Positions 1 through 8,908 of a stretch of DNA of 64,000 nucleotides are shown one piece after another; position 1 is the first letter of the stretch, and every line of letters begins with the position of its first letter. The stretch is from DATEOR01 sp963766725 (GTDB taxonomy: Bacteria; Actinomycetota; Thermoleophilia; Gaiellales; Gaiellaceae). The notes below the pieces were generated by a model. That model searched no databases. It saw only the letters and a list, made by a program, of their open reading frames with translations, and had not been told where the DNA came from. Both the position numbers and the translations under genes were made by a program. Where the stretch lies: NCBI GenBank assembly GCA_963766725.1, contig CAVYBK010000020.1, positions 62,001-126,000 on the forward strand. Direction: 5' to 3'.

Positions 1-138
1 GTGCTGCGGGTCGCGGACGACGCCCACGACCACCCGCTCGAAGATCCCCGCGGCGCGCGTGATGATGTCGAGGTGGCCGTTCGTAACCGGGTCGTAGCTT
101 CCCGGGCAGATGGCGGTGACCGGCGACGAGTCGCTCAC
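1..138 (-). CDS. coaD: Phosphopantetheine adenylyltransferase, N-terminal part (runs off the window)
   Basis: Catalyses the fourth step of coenzyme A synthesis, adenylating 4'-phosphopantetheine. Only the first 46 codons are present. The reverse strand reads a GTG start followed by the nucleotidyltransferase signature CPGSYDPVTNGHLDI, with the TNGH version of the (T/H)xGH ATP-binding motif at about residues 18-21. The GTG start overlaps the TGA stop of rsmD by four bases (GTGA), so the two are probably translationally coupled. The rsmD-coaD pair is a common bacterial arrangement. The rest of the gene lies beyond position 1. Confidence 0.9.
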   Translation of the reverse strand, partial: MSDSSPVTAICPGSYDPVTNGHLDIITRAAGIFERVVVGVVRDPQH

Positions 139-674
139 TTCGTCCCCTCGAAGAGGCTGACGCGCGTCGAGCCGTAGCGGCGGCTCGTCCGCAACGGCAG
201 CGGAAGGTCGGGCTCCTCCTTCGCCTCGGACTCGACGACGACGAGGCCGTCGGGGGCGAGGACGGAGGGCAGATGGGTCGCAAGCACGGGTAGGAACTTC
301 GAGAGCATGCGGTAGGGCGGGTCGACCAGCACGAGATCGTAACGCCTGCCCGAAGCGGCATCGGTCGACAGCCGGCGACCCACGTCCTCGCGGTACACGC
401 GTGCGCCCTCGAGGCCGAGCTTCTCCAGGTTGCGGATGACCGTCTCTGCGGCGACCCGATCGGAGTCCACGAACACCGCGCTCGCGGCCCCGCGCGAGAG
501 CGCTTCGAGCCCGAGTGCCCCGGTGCCGGCGAAGAGATCGAGCACGTCGGCCCCGTCGACCGGCCCGATGAGGTTGAACATGGCCTCGCGGACGCGGTCG
601 CCGGTGGGCCTCACCTCGAGGCCCTTGGGCGCGAATATCCGTGCGCCCTTACGCGAACCCGCGATGATCCTCAA
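135..674 (-). CDS. rsmD: 16S rRNA (guanine(966)-N2)-methyltransferase RsmD
   Basis: Methylates G966 of 16S rRNA using SAM. The 179-residue protein has the expected length. A SAM-binding LDLFAGTGALG motif lies at residues 45-55 and the catalytic N-methyltransferase motif DPPY at 118-121. The N-terminal stretch RIIAGSRKGARI is typical of the family. The ATG start lies 26 bases inside the 3' end of recG, and the stop overlaps the coaD start, so recG-rsmD-coaD looks like one operon. Confidence 0.93.
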   Translation of the reverse strand: MRIIAGSRKGARIFAPKGLEVRPTGDRVREAMFNLIGPVDGADVLDLFAGTGALGLEALSRGAASAVFVDSDRVAAETVIRNLEKLGLEGARVYREDVGRRLSTDAASGRRYDLVLVDPPYRMLSKFLPVLATHLPSVLAPDGLVVVESEAKEEPDLPLPLRTSRRYGSTRVSLFEGTK

Positions 675-2716
675 TGCGCTGGGCCTCCTCGAGGAGCGGG
701 GCGAGCGTCTCTCCGTCCTCCCCTGCCAGGCGCTCGGCCCATTCCCTTGCCTGGACGATCAGCTTCCGGTCGCGGGAGAGGCGGACGAACTTCAGGTCGC
801 TGAGGCCCGACTGGCGCGTGCCGAGGAGCTGCCCCTCGCCCCTGAGCTCGAGGTCGACCTCGGCGAGCGCGAACCCGTCGTTCGTGTCCACGAGGGCCTG
901 CAGGCGCTGCTGCGCATCCTCGGTCAGCTCCTCCTTCGGACGAGAGACGAGGAGGCAGTACGACTGCTCCGCGCCCCGGCCGACGCGTCCGCGGAGCTGG
1001 TGGAGCTGCGCGAGGCCGAAGCGATCGGCCTCCTGGACGATCATGATCGTCGCGTTCGGGACGTCGACGCCCACCTCGATCACCGTGGTCGCCACGAGGA
1101 CGTCGAGCTCGCCGCGCTTGAACTCGTCCATCAGCGCGCGTCGATCCGAGGGCCGCAGCCGTCCGTGGAGCGAGCCGACGCGGTAGCCGCGGAGCTCCGC
1201 GCTCCGCAGGCGCTCGGCCTCCTGCTCGGCTGCGCGCGCCTCGATGGTCTCCGACTCCGAGACGAGGGGGCACACGACGTAAGCCTGGCGCCCGTCGTCC
1301 AGATGGCGGCAAAGGCGTTTGTAGGCCTCGGCGCTGCGCTCGTGCGACACCCAGCTCGTGATGACCGGCTGCCGGCCTCGCGGCGGCCGGGCGATCTCCG
1401 TCACGTCGAGGTCGCCGTAGACCGTCTGCGCGAGCGTTCGCGGGATGGGCGTCGCCGTCATGTGGAGGACGTGGGCAGAACGGCCTTCCGCGAGCGCGCG
1501 GCGCTGCTCGACTCCGAAGCGGTGCTGCTCGTCGATCACGGCGACGGCCAGGTCGTCCAGCGCGACGCCTTCCTGGATGAGCGCATGCGTCCCGACGAGG
1601 ATCTGCGCGCCTTCGAGCTCGTGCTTCACGGAGCCCGTCTGCAGCGAGACGCGGACTCCGAGGTCGGCGCAGATCGGCTCCAAGGTGAGGAAGTGCTGCT
1701 CGGCAAGGGTCTCGGTCGGAGCCATGAGCGCGCCCTGCTTGCCGCGCTCGACGGCGCGCAGGAGCGCGTAGAGGGCGACGACCGTCTTCCCCGACCCGAC
1801 GTCGCCCTGGAGAAGCCGCTGCATGGGCCTTGATTCGCGCAGATCGGCGTCGATCTGGGCGATCGCCTCCTCCTGCTCGGGCGTGAGCGTGAACGGAAGC
1901 GCGCGCCGGTAGCGGTCGAGGAGCTCCCCCGGCTCGCCGAGTGCCGTCGCGCGCGCCTCCTGGGCGAGCGCCTCGCGACGGCGGACGAAGCCGAGCTGGA
2001 GCAGGAGGAGCTCCTCGAGGCCGAGGCGGGCGCGGGCGGCCTCGGCGTCTTCGGGGCTTTCGGGGCGGTGAACGGCGGCGATCGCGTCGGCCCGGAGCGG
2101 CAGGCGCTCGCGAGCGCGGAGCTCTGCGGGAAGCGCGTCCGGCATGCGGCGCGCGAGAGGGAGCGCGGCCTCGACCAGCGCGCGGATGCGGTAGGAGGGC
2201 AGAGCCTCGGTCGCGGGATACTCGGGGACGAGGCCGAGCGTGTGCACGCCGGCGCCGCCGAGCTCGTGACGCGACACCTTGAAGCCCTTCAGGTCGCGCG
2301 TCCCGTGGAGGAGGAGCTCGGTGCCGGGTGCGAGCTTCGCCAGGTGCGCCTGGTTGAACCACACGACCTTCTCCTCGACGCCGGCCGCGTCGACGACGAC
2401 GCCCTCGACGACCTTGAGATTCCGCCGCCGCGTCGGCCGGACGCGGATGCGCGCGAGCTTGCAGCGCACCGTCGCCTCCTGCCCGAGAGCGAGGTCGCCG
2501 AAGCTCGCCGCCTCGTCCCAGTCCAGGTAGGCGCGCGGGATGTGCTCCACGAGATCGCGGACGGTCTCGATTCCCAAGCGAGGCCAGGCGCTCGGCGATC
2601 TTCGGGCCCACGCCCGACAGGGACTCCACGCGTCGCTCCTCGACGTCCACCCTCCTCGGCCTCGGCGCGCCTTGGTCCATGCCAGCAAAGCCGGCCAGCG
2701 CAGGGCGCGTGCTCAC
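649..2716 (-). CDS. recG: ATP-dependent DNA helicase RecG (one apparent frameshift)
   Basis: Branch-migrating helicase that remodels stalled replication forks and Holliday junctions. The long downstream frame carries Walker A (GDVGSGKT), a DEQH box in VIDEQHRFG, motif III TATPIPRT and the C-terminal GRVGRG motif VI. The N-terminal segment GVGPKIAERLASLG lies in another frame, starting at GTG 2716 or ATG 2680. The two halves join as LASLG-IETVRDLVEHIPR if one base is removed near 2571-2577. As read, the gene is therefore broken by a single-base insertion. Joined, it would be about 690 residues, normal for RecG. A sequencing or assembly indel is the simplest explanation. Confidence 0.9.
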
Positions 2717-2759
2717 GGAGAGGGCCAGGACCCCACGAGGATAGGCCCCGGTCCGGACG

Positions 2760-3650
2760 TCAACGCCTGCCGGCGGGGAGCGTCACGCCGACCCCGCGGA
2801 ACCTGATCTCGTCCGTGCGCGGGTAGTAGACGACGTCGTTCGGCTCCCGCGTCCCATAGGCGAGGTAGACGAGGCCGTCGTCCCCGGCGAGAAACGAGTG
2901 CGCGACGCGGGTGCCGGCGGGCCGCGAGACGACGCTTCCTCGGCGGACCTCGGCGCTTTCGTCCCCGAGCATGACCGTTCCCGACCCATCGAGGACGACG
3001 AAGAGCTCTTCCTCCGCGCCATGGCAGTGAGGCGGATAGCCCTCGGCGCCCGGCGGGATAGTCATGTGGCTGAGGCCGGTCTCGACCGACCCGACCACGT
3101 CACCGAGGTTCAGGTCGACTGCGCCCGTATCGAGCTCCCACCGGATGCCCTGGTCGATGTTGGCGATCCGGCCGGGACGCGGCGAGACCTCGCCGACCTC
3201 GGGCTCGCCGATCGCAGCCTCGCGCTCCCAGGGATGCGGGCCGCCGACGTCGACCCAGCTCGGGTGCATCCAGGCGACGCCCGCGCGCGGCAGCACGGTG
3301 TTTCCCTGCGTCTTGCGCTGCCCGTAGGCGAGCACGTCGAGCCCCTCGGGCCCCGCACGCAGCGTGTGCGCGTGCTTCTCCGGCAGGTGGACGAGCACGT
3401 CGCCCTCGCCGACCTCGAAGGCCTCGCCGTCCTGCCACGAGAGCCCGGAGCCGGCGAGGACGAAGAAGATCTCCTCTTCGGCGCCTTCGGCGTGCGCAGG
3501 GGTCGACCACTTGCCGGGGTCGACCCGGATGCGCTTGAGGCCGACGGAGACGCAGTCGGCCGCGCGGCCGAGGTCGTACCAGTCGCCGGCGAGGTGCCCG
3601 GTCTCGCGGCGGTACGGCTCGACTTCGTCCCAGTGAGCGACCTGCTTCAC
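2760..3650 (-). CDS. Two-domain cupin protein
   Basis: The 296-residue protein contains two cupin (double-stranded beta-helix) domains, at about residues 35-115 and 170-270. Each has a metal-site-like segment: PAHAEGAEEEIFFVL in the first and PPHCHGAEEELFVVLDG in the second, followed by histidines in EKHAHTL and TRVAHSF. The second domain matches the HxH...E...H ligand pattern more closely; the first has only one of the leading histidines. No catalytic family can be assigned. It could be a dioxygenase-like enzyme, a sugar or amino acid binding protein, or a detoxifying cupin. It lies just upstream of recG on the same strand with a short gap. Confidence 0.8.
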   Translation of the reverse strand: MKQVAHWDEVEPYRRETGHLAGDWYDLGRAADCVSVGLKRIRVDPGKWSTPAHAEGAEEEIFFVLAGSGLSWQDGEAFEVGEGDVLVHLPEKHAHTLRAGPEGLDVLAYGQRKTQGNTVLPRAGVAWMHPSWVDVGGPHPWEREAAIGEPEVGEVSPRPGRIANIDQGIRWELDTGAVDLNLGDVVGSVETGLSHMTIPPGAEGYPPHCHGAEEELFVVLDGSGTVMLGDESAEVRRGSVVSRPAGTRVAHSFLAGDDGLVYLAYGTREPNDVVYYPRTDEIRFRGVGVTLPAGRR

Positions 3651-3659
3651 GAGGGACGT

Positions 3660-4097
3660 CTAGCCAGGCGTGGCGGATGCGACCTGGCTGGCGCGCTCTC
3701 GCTCGGCGGCGAGCAGATCGACGACATGGCGGAGGAGCTTCCATGCCGTCTCCGGGCTCGACTTGACGAGCTCTTCCAGGTCCCAGGTCGCCATGAAGAG
3801 ACAGGTGAGCGGAGTGACTGCGGTAACGGTGGCCGTGCGTTCCCGCTTGCCGATGAGCGCGAGTTCACCGAAGTGATCGCCCGGATGCAGCCTGCCGAGT
3901 CCGGCTCCGCCCGCGCTCACTTCGGCTTCTCCTTCGACGACGATGAAGAATCCGACCCCACTCATCTTGCCCTCTCGTATCACCGTCGTCCCCGGCGCGA
4001 AGCTCTGCTCGCGAACGTTGCGGGCCACGCGCTTTAGCTCGCGCTGACTGAGACAGCTGAGCAGCGGCACTTCCTTGAGTGCGTCGACCGCGGCCAC
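3660..4097 (-). CDS. Stand-alone cyclic nucleotide-binding domain protein
   Basis: The 145-residue protein is essentially one Crp-type cNMP-binding domain. It opens with an LKEVPLLSCLSQREL helix typical of these domains. The phosphate-binding cassette is FGELALIGKRERTATVTA, matching the FGE(L/I)AL...RTATV consensus. There is no C-terminal winged helix and no membrane segment, so it is not a CRP-like transcription factor as it stands. A role as a ligand-controlled partner of another protein is inference. The next gene downstream on the strand is the bicupin, 9 bp away. Confidence 0.8.
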   Translation of the reverse strand: MAAVDALKEVPLLSCLSQRELKRVARNVREQSFAPGTTVIREGKMSGVGFFIVVEGEAEVSAGGAGLGRLHPGDHFGELALIGKRERTATVTAVTPLTCLFMATWDLEELVKSSPETAWKLLRHVVDLLAAERERASQVASATPG

Positions 4098-4106
4098 GCG
4101 CCGAGT

Positions 4107-4994
4107 CTAGCGCGGCTGAGAGCGCGTCAGCGGGTCCCAGAACCAAAAGAGACCGAGAGTTCCCGGGCCGCCGTGCGTGCCGATCACGGGGCCGAGCGTG
4201 GTGACGATGTCGAGCGACGCGTTCGGCCGCGCACCCTTCACCCTGCGGACGAGCTCGTCGCAGTCCTCCTTGGCCTCGGCGTGGCCGACGCCAACATGGA
4301 GGTTCGGGTCGTCCTGGCCCTCCGTCGAGTCGCGAAAGATCTCCTCCAGCTCGCCCAGCGCTTTCGAGCGGCCACGCACGCGCTTCAGCGGAGCCACCTC
4401 GCCGTCGTCGAAGGCGAGGATCGGCTTCACGGAGAGGAGCTGCCCGGCCAGGCCGGCCGCCTTGCCGATCCGCCCGCCGCGGACGAGGTACTCGAGCGTG
4501 TCCACGGTGAAGAGGAGACCGCGTTCGCGGCGGAAGCTCTCGACGAGCGCGTCGATCTCGTCGTCGTCGGTGCCGCGGTCGAGTCGGCGCTGGATCGCGT
4601 CGGCGAGGATCACCGTGCCGCCGGAGGTGACCCGCGAGTCGATGACGCGCACCTTGCCGCCGAAGTCCTTCGCCGCCAGCTCGGCGCTCGCGAACGTGCC
4701 GGAGAGCTTCTCGGAGAGGACGACGCAGAGGATCCGCTCGTAGCCGGAGAGCTCTTCGAACGCGGCGGCGAAGTCGGCCGGCGAGGGTTGCGCGCTCTTG
4801 GGCGGCTGGTCGCTCTCCCGCAGGAGGCGGTAGAACTCGGCGGTCGAGATGTCGACGTACTCGCGCCTCGCCTCTCCGTCGCCGAAGCGCACGTAGAGCG
4901 GGACGACGCGCCAGCTCGGGCCGCCGTGGCCCTCCGGCAGGTCGGACGTCGAGTCGAGGACGATCGCCGTCGAGTCAGCCGATAGGCGCGCCAC
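4107..4994 (-). CDS. DegV family protein (fatty acid-binding, FakB-like)
   Basis: DegV proteins bind a fatty acid and, where studied as FakB, present it to the kinase FakA for phosphorylation. The 295-residue protein starts with the family hallmark IVLDSTSDLP and has the fatty-acid-contacting segment TSQPS-like (KSAQPSPADF), LSEKLSGTF, VIDSRVTSGG and YLVRGGRIGK. The C-terminal GPVIGTHGGPG loop is also typical. It starts within the last 20 bases of a receiver-domain gene that itself follows a FakA-type gene, so the three form a tight group consistent with a fatty-acid kinase system. Confidence 0.88.
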   Translation of the reverse strand: MARLSADSTAIVLDSTSDLPEGHGGPSWRVVPLYVRFGDGEARREYVDISTAEFYRLLRESDQPPKSAQPSPADFAAAFEELSGYERILCVVLSEKLSGTFASAELAAKDFGGKVRVIDSRVTSGGTVILADAIQRRLDRGTDDDEIDALVESFRRERGLLFTVDTLEYLVRGGRIGKAAGLAGQLLSVKPILAFDDGEVAPLKRVRGRSKALGELEEIFRDSTEGQDDPNLHVGVGHAEAKEDCDELVRRVKGARPNASLDIVTTLGPVIGTHGGPGTLGLFWFWDPLTRSQPR

Positions 4995-5367
4995 GCCCTG
5001 CCGCCTCCCGGATCGCCCCGACGATGTCCTCCACCCCGCGGTCCTTCGTCAGGCAGGCCACAGCCCCCGCGTCGTAGAGCGCCTGGATCTCCTCGTGCTC
5101 GGCAGCCGCGGTCAGGACGACCACCGCCGTCTTGGGCAGTGCGGCGCGGAGCGCCGTGGTCGTCTCCACCCCGTCGAGCCCCGGCAACCGGTAGTCGACG
5201 AGCACGACGTCCGGCTGGAGGCCCGGGCAGACGCTGAGCGCCGACTCGCCGTCGGCCACCGCGGCGACCACGCGCACGTCCGGCGTCAGGCCGAGCATGA
5301 GCTCGAGCGCCTGACGAAAGGTGTCGTTGTCCTCGACGAGGACGACGTCGATGGGCTGGCCCTCCAT
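4975..5367 (-). CDS. Single-domain response regulator (receiver only)
   Basis: The 130-residue protein is a CheY-like receiver domain without an output domain. The acidic pocket lies in VVLVEDNDTF, the phosphoacceptor aspartate in VLVDYRLPGLDG, the conserved Thr in VVVLTAAAEH and the Lys in ACLTKDR. The ATG at 5367 (MEGQPIDVVLVEDN) is chosen because it directly precedes the domain and lies 16 bp after the FakA-like stop. Residues further upstream in frame are only a shadow of that gene. No histidine kinase is adjacent. Its position between FakA-like and DegV genes is unusual. Confidence 0.82.
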   Translation of the reverse strand: MEGQPIDVVLVEDNDTFRQALELMLGLTPDVRVVAAVADGESALSVCPGLQPDVVLVDYRLPGLDGVETTTALRAALPKTAVVVLTAAAEHEEIQALYDAGAVACLTKDRGVEDIVGAIREAAGRGAPIG

Positions 5368-5383
5368 CCCGGTCAGTATCGGG

Positions 5384-6949
5384 TCATTCGACCGCGAAAA
5401 GAAGGGGGTAATGCGGCTGGCCGCCCTCGTGCACCTCGACTTCGAGGCCGGGGTGGGCGGCGCGGATCGCGTCGACGACCCCGTCAGACTCGCCCGCACC
5501 GTCGCCGACCAGCACGGTGAGGACGTCTGCACCGTCGCCGACCAGGCGGGCGACTACGTCGGTCGCCACGGGTCCGAGGATCTCGCCCGAGGCGACCGGC
5601 TCGCCGTCCAGGAGCCCGAGGAACTCTCCTTCGGCCACGTCCACGTCGCCGACCTTGGCGGAGCGCGAGGCGCGCGCGACAGAGCCGGCGCGCACCGCGG
5701 CGGCGGCCTCCTCCATCTCCGCGACGTTCTCGTCGAGCGGCCGCCCGACGTCGAAGGCGACCAGAGCGCCGAGCCCGGCCTGCAGGCTCCGCGTGGGGAT
5801 CACGCGCACGTCCTTTCCGCTCTGCTCCGCTGCCTGCTCTGCGGCGAGGACGACGTTCTTGGAGTTCGGCAGGAGGACAACGCCCTGCTCGGGTAGGGCC
5901 TCGACCGCTGCAAGCAGGTCGGCCGTCGAGGGATTCATGGTCTCGCCGCCCTCGACGGTGGACGCGCCCAGGCTCTCGAAGAGCCTGCGGTTGCCGTCGC
6001 CGAGCACGACGGCGACTGCGCCTGTGACGCCGACTTCTCGCTCCAGCCGCTCGGTGCGGTCTGCGGTCTGGACGTGCATGTTCTTGATGTCGACCTCCTC
6101 GATCACGCCGCGCTCGGTCGCGAGCGCGAGGGCGGCGCCGGGCTCGTCCGTGTGGACATGCACCTTGACCGCGCCCGGGCCGCCGACGACGAGGAGCGAG
6201 TCGCCGAGCTTCGTCAGCTCGCGCTCGAGCTCCTCGGGATCGACCGTCTCGCCCTCGACGAAGAAGGACGTGCAGTAGCGGTAGCGAGAGAGCTCCTGAT
6301 GCACGGCCTCGAGCGGGATTCCGCCCGAAACCGCCTCGAGCTCGGGGAGCGGCTCGCCGCGGACGTGCGCCGCGATCCCGCGCAGGACCTCCAGCACGCC
6401 GGCTCCGCCCGCATCGACCACCCCGGCCTGTCTGAGGATGTCCAGCTGATCGGTGGTCGCGGCGAGGGCGCGCTCGCCGTGCGCCACGAGCTCGCCGAGG
6501 GCCTCCGCCACCGGAGGATCGGAGGCCGCGAGCGCCTCCGCCTTCTCCGCGAGCTCGCGGGCAACCGTCAGCATCGTCCCCTCCTGCGGGTTGCGGACGG
6601 CGGCGTAGCCCGCGTCGCTCGCTCCCCGAAGCGCCCGTGCGATCGCCGCGGCGTCGATCGCCCTTCCATCCCCCAGTGCCTCGACCGCGCCGCGGACGAG
6701 CTGGGAGAGGATGACCCCCGAGTTCCCCCGCGCGCCCATGAGCGCGGCGCGGACGACGTCGGCGTCCGGGTCGCGTTCGAGCGCCGAGACGACCGCGCGC
6801 ACGGTCTCGGTCATGTTCGTGCCCGTGTCCCCGTCCGGGACCGGGTAGACGTTCAGGTCGTCGATGCGGGCCCTGCTCGCCTCGAGAGCGGCCAACGCCG
6901 CCCTCGCGAGACCTAAAGGGCCTTCTGGACTTTGCCCGCCTTGAGACAC
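5384..6949 (-). CDS. fakA: DAK2/DhaL domain protein, FakA-like fatty acid kinase
   Basis: FakA phosphorylates fatty acids bound to FakB (DegV) proteins. The N-terminal DhaL nucleotide-binding domain shows DLNVYPVPDGDTGTNM at about residues 31-46 and the SGNSG-type segment ARGNSGVILSQ; the GGAGV loop follows. The middle and C-terminal part (EELERELTKLGDSLLVVGG, VHVHTDEPG, LPNSKNVVLAAEQAA) matches the FakA C-terminal region. The 521-residue length fits. The chosen GTG at 6949 overlaps the 3' end of rpmB by 37 bases; a later start is possible but would cut the first helix. The role is inferred from the family and from the nearby DegV gene. Confidence 0.87.
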   Translation of the reverse strand: MSQGGQSPEGPLGLARAALAALEASRARIDDLNVYPVPDGDTGTNMTETVRAVVSALERDPDADVVRAALMGARGNSGVILSQLVRGAVEALGDGRAIDAAAIARALRGASDAGYAAVRNPQEGTMLTVARELAEKAEALAASDPPVAEALGELVAHGERALAATTDQLDILRQAGVVDAGGAGVLEVLRGIAAHVRGEPLPELEAVSGGIPLEAVHQELSRYRYCTSFFVEGETVDPEELERELTKLGDSLLVVGGPGAVKVHVHTDEPGAALALATERGVIEEVDIKNMHVQTADRTERLEREVGVTGAVAVVLGDGNRRLFESLGASTVEGGETMNPSTADLLAAVEALPEQGVVLLPNSKNVVLAAEQAAEQSGKDVRVIPTRSLQAGLGALVAFDVGRPLDENVAEMEEAAAAVRAGSVARASRSAKVGDVDVAEGEFLGLLDGEPVASGEILGPVATDVVARLVGDGADVLTVLVGDGAGESDGVVDAIRAAHPGLEVEVHEGGQPHYPLLFAVE

Positions 6950-7104
6950 CGGGCGCAGACGTAGGTCCGGCGCGGAACCCCGTTCACGAGAATGCGGACG
7001 CGCTGGAGGTTCGGGTTGAACCGCCGCTTCGTGGCCACCATCGAGTGGCTTCTGTTGTTTCCGAACGCGGGACCTTTCCCGCAGACTGCGCAGATCTTCG
7101 ACAT
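6913..7104 (-). CDS. rpmB: 50S ribosomal protein L28
   Basis: Large-subunit ribosomal protein of 63 residues. It starts MSKICAVCGKGPAFGNNRSH, the L28 signature, followed by TKRRFNPNLQ and ending in RCLKAGKVQKAL. Two CxxC pairs (CAVC, CARC) indicate the zinc-binding form. The ATG at 7104 is unambiguous. It is the 5' neighbour of the FakA-like gene, an arrangement common in Gram-positive bacteria. Confidence 0.95.
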   Translation of the reverse strand: MSKICAVCGKGPAFGNNRSHSMVATKRRFNPNLQRVRILVNGVPRRTYVCARCLKAGKVQKAL

Positions 7105-7127
7105 CGGACGGCCAGTATAGCCAGCGC

Positions 7128-7655
7128 TTATGGGGTGGCCGCCGGCCGAAGGCGTGTGAGCAGATCGGCCATCTCGAGCGCCGAGAGCGCCGCCTCGGAG
7201 CCCTTGTTCCCCTGCGGCCCGCCCGCGCGCTCCTCCGCCTGCCTGCGGCTGTCGCACGTGAGGACGCCGAAGGAAACGGGCACGCCGGTCTCGAGCCCGG
7301 CGAGCTGGAGCCCGCTCGCCGCCTCGCCCGCCACGTACTCGAAGTGCGGCGTGTCGCCGCGGATGACGCAGCCGAGGGCGACGATGCAGGCGTAGCGGCG
7401 GGTCTTCGCGAGCGCCATGGCGCCGAGCGGAAGCTCGAACGCGCCGGGCACGGGCATCACGTCGATCCGCTCGCGCGGCACGCCCGCCTCGGTGAGCGTC
7501 TGCAGCGCGCCCTCGAGAAGGCGTGTCGTGATGTCGCCGTTGAAACGGCTGACGACGACGCCGATCCCGCGGCGCGCGCCGTTTGGCGAGCCGGTCACGA
7601 CTCCCACCCCTTCCGGGATGCGGAGCTCGCCCGGCGCGTGCTGAATCTCAGCCAT
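7128..7655 (-). CDS. ribH: 6,7-dimethyl-8-ribityllumazine synthase
   Basis: Condenses 5-amino-6-ribitylaminouracil with 3,4-dihydroxybutanone phosphate, the penultimate step of riboflavin synthesis. The 175-residue product has VVVSRFNGDITTRLLEGA, VPGAFELPL and the catalytic-His segment GCVIRGDTPHFEYV. The start at ATG 7655 (MAEIQHAPGEL) overlaps the end of ribBA by eight bases. The first about 20 residues are an extension relative to minimal RibH. It is the last clear gene of the riboflavin cluster. Confidence 0.93.
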   Translation of the reverse strand: MAEIQHAPGELRIPEGVGVVTGSPNGARRGIGVVVSRFNGDITTRLLEGALQTLTEAGVPRERIDVMPVPGAFELPLGAMALAKTRRYACIVALGCVIRGDTPHFEYVAGEAASGLQLAGLETGVPVSFGVLTCDSRRQAEERAGGPQGNKGSEAALSALEMADLLTRLRPAATP

Positions 7656-8898
7656 CCGATTCCTCGAAGCGCAGGTCCTGGTGATGGAGCTTGTGACCGA
7701 GCTTCTCGCGCTTCGTCTCCAGGTAGCGGCGGTTCTCGGCGTTGGGGGAGACCTCGATCGGCACCTGCTCGACCACGGTGAGCCCAAAGCCCTCGATCCC
7801 GGTCATCTTCTTCGGATTGTTCGTGAGGATGCGGATGGTCGTCAGGCCCAGGTCGGCCAGGATCTGGCTGCCGATGCCGTATTCCCGCAGGTCTGCGGCG
7901 AAGCCGAGCTCGAGGTTGGCCTCGACGGTGTCGAGCCCTGCCTCCTGCAGCTCGTAGGCCTTCAGCTTGTTGAGGAGGCCGATGCCCCTCCCTTCCTGCG
8001 CCATGTAGAGGAGGACACCGCGCGGCTCGGCGGAGATGCGCTCGAGCGCGAGCTCGAGCTGGTCGCCGCAGTCGCAGCGGAGCGAGTGGAAGACGTCGCC
8101 GGTCAGGCACTCGGAGTGAACGCGGACGAGCACGTCCTCCTCGCCGTCGACGTCGCCCTTGACGAGCGCCACGTGGTGCTTGCCGGTGAGGGTCTCGCGG
8201 AAGGCGACGGCGGTGAAATCACCGTACGCCGTCGGGAGCCGGACCGAAGTCATCCGCTCGACGAGCTTCTCCGTCTGGCGGCGGTACTCGATCAGGTCCT
8301 CGACCGTGATCATCTTGATCTCGTGCTGCTCGCAGTAGGGGATGAGGTCCGGGACGCGGGCCATCGTCCCGTCCTCGCGCATGATCTCGCAGACCACTCC
8401 GGCCGGGTTGAGGCCGGCAAGGCGGGCGAGGTCGACGGCGGCCTCTGTCTGGCCGGCGCGCTGGAGGACTCCTCCGCGCCGCGCGCGCAACGGGAAGATG
8501 TGTCCGGGCTGGACGAGGTCGGCGGGCCCCTTGCTCGAGTCGATGGCGACCTGGATCGTGCGGGCGCGATCGGGCGCCGAGATCCCCGTGGTGACGCCCT
8601 CGCGCGCCTCGATGGAGATCGTGAACGCGGTGCCGAACGGCGTCTCGTTCCGGTCCGTCATCTGCCGTAGGTCGAGCTCCTCGCACCGCTCCTCGGTGAG
8701 ACACAGGCAGACGAGGCCGCGCCCGTGCGTCGCCATGAAGTTGATCGCGTCCGGTGTGGCGAACTGCGCCGCGATCGTGAGGTCGCCCTCGTTCTCGCGG
8801 TCGGCCGCATCCACGACCACGACGAACTTCCCCTCGCGGATGTCCTCGAGGGCGGCCTCGATGGTTGCGAACGGGGTGGTCTCGACCTTCACAGTCAA
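7648..8898 (-). CDS. ribBA: Bifunctional 3,4-dihydroxy-2-butanone-4-phosphate synthase / GTP cyclohydrolase II
   Basis: Supplies both precursors of riboflavin. The N-terminal RibB half (about residues 1-205) has DAADRENEGDL, THGRGLVCLCL and the GHIFPLRA loop. The C-terminal RibA half (about 210-405) has ECLTGDVFHSLRCDCG with the three zinc cysteines and QEGRGIGLLNKLKAYELQ. The motif normally written GHTEA in RibB reads GQTEA here: the codon is CAG near 8450, replacing the metal-binding histidine (His153 in E. coli RibB). The start is a TTG at 8898, or GTG two codons later. Both domains otherwise look intact. Confidence 0.92.
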   Translation of the reverse strand: MTVKVETTPFATIEAALEDIREGKFVVVVDAADRENEGDLTIAAQFATPDAINFMATHGRGLVCLCLTEERCEELDLRQMTDRNETPFGTAFTISIEAREGVTTGISAPDRARTIQVAIDSSKGPADLVQPGHIFPLRARRGGVLQRAGQTEAAVDLARLAGLNPAGVVCEIMREDGTMARVPDLIPYCEQHEIKMITVEDLIEYRRQTEKLVERMTSVRLPTAYGDFTAVAFRETLTGKHHVALVKGDVDGEEDVLVRVHSECLTGDVFHSLRCDCGDQLELALERISAEPRGVLLYMAQEGRGIGLLNKLKAYELQEAGLDTVEANLELGFAADLREYGIGSQILADLGLTTIRILTNNPKKMTGIEGFGLTVVEQVPIEVSPNAENRRYLETKREKLGHKLHHQDLRFEESDG

Positions 8899-8908
8899 AT
8901 CGTAACGC

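Noticed and set aside
2068..2826. Plus-strand frame opposite the recG N-terminus
   Set aside because: Composition is that of an antisense shadow and it overlaps the conserved RecG wedge domain.
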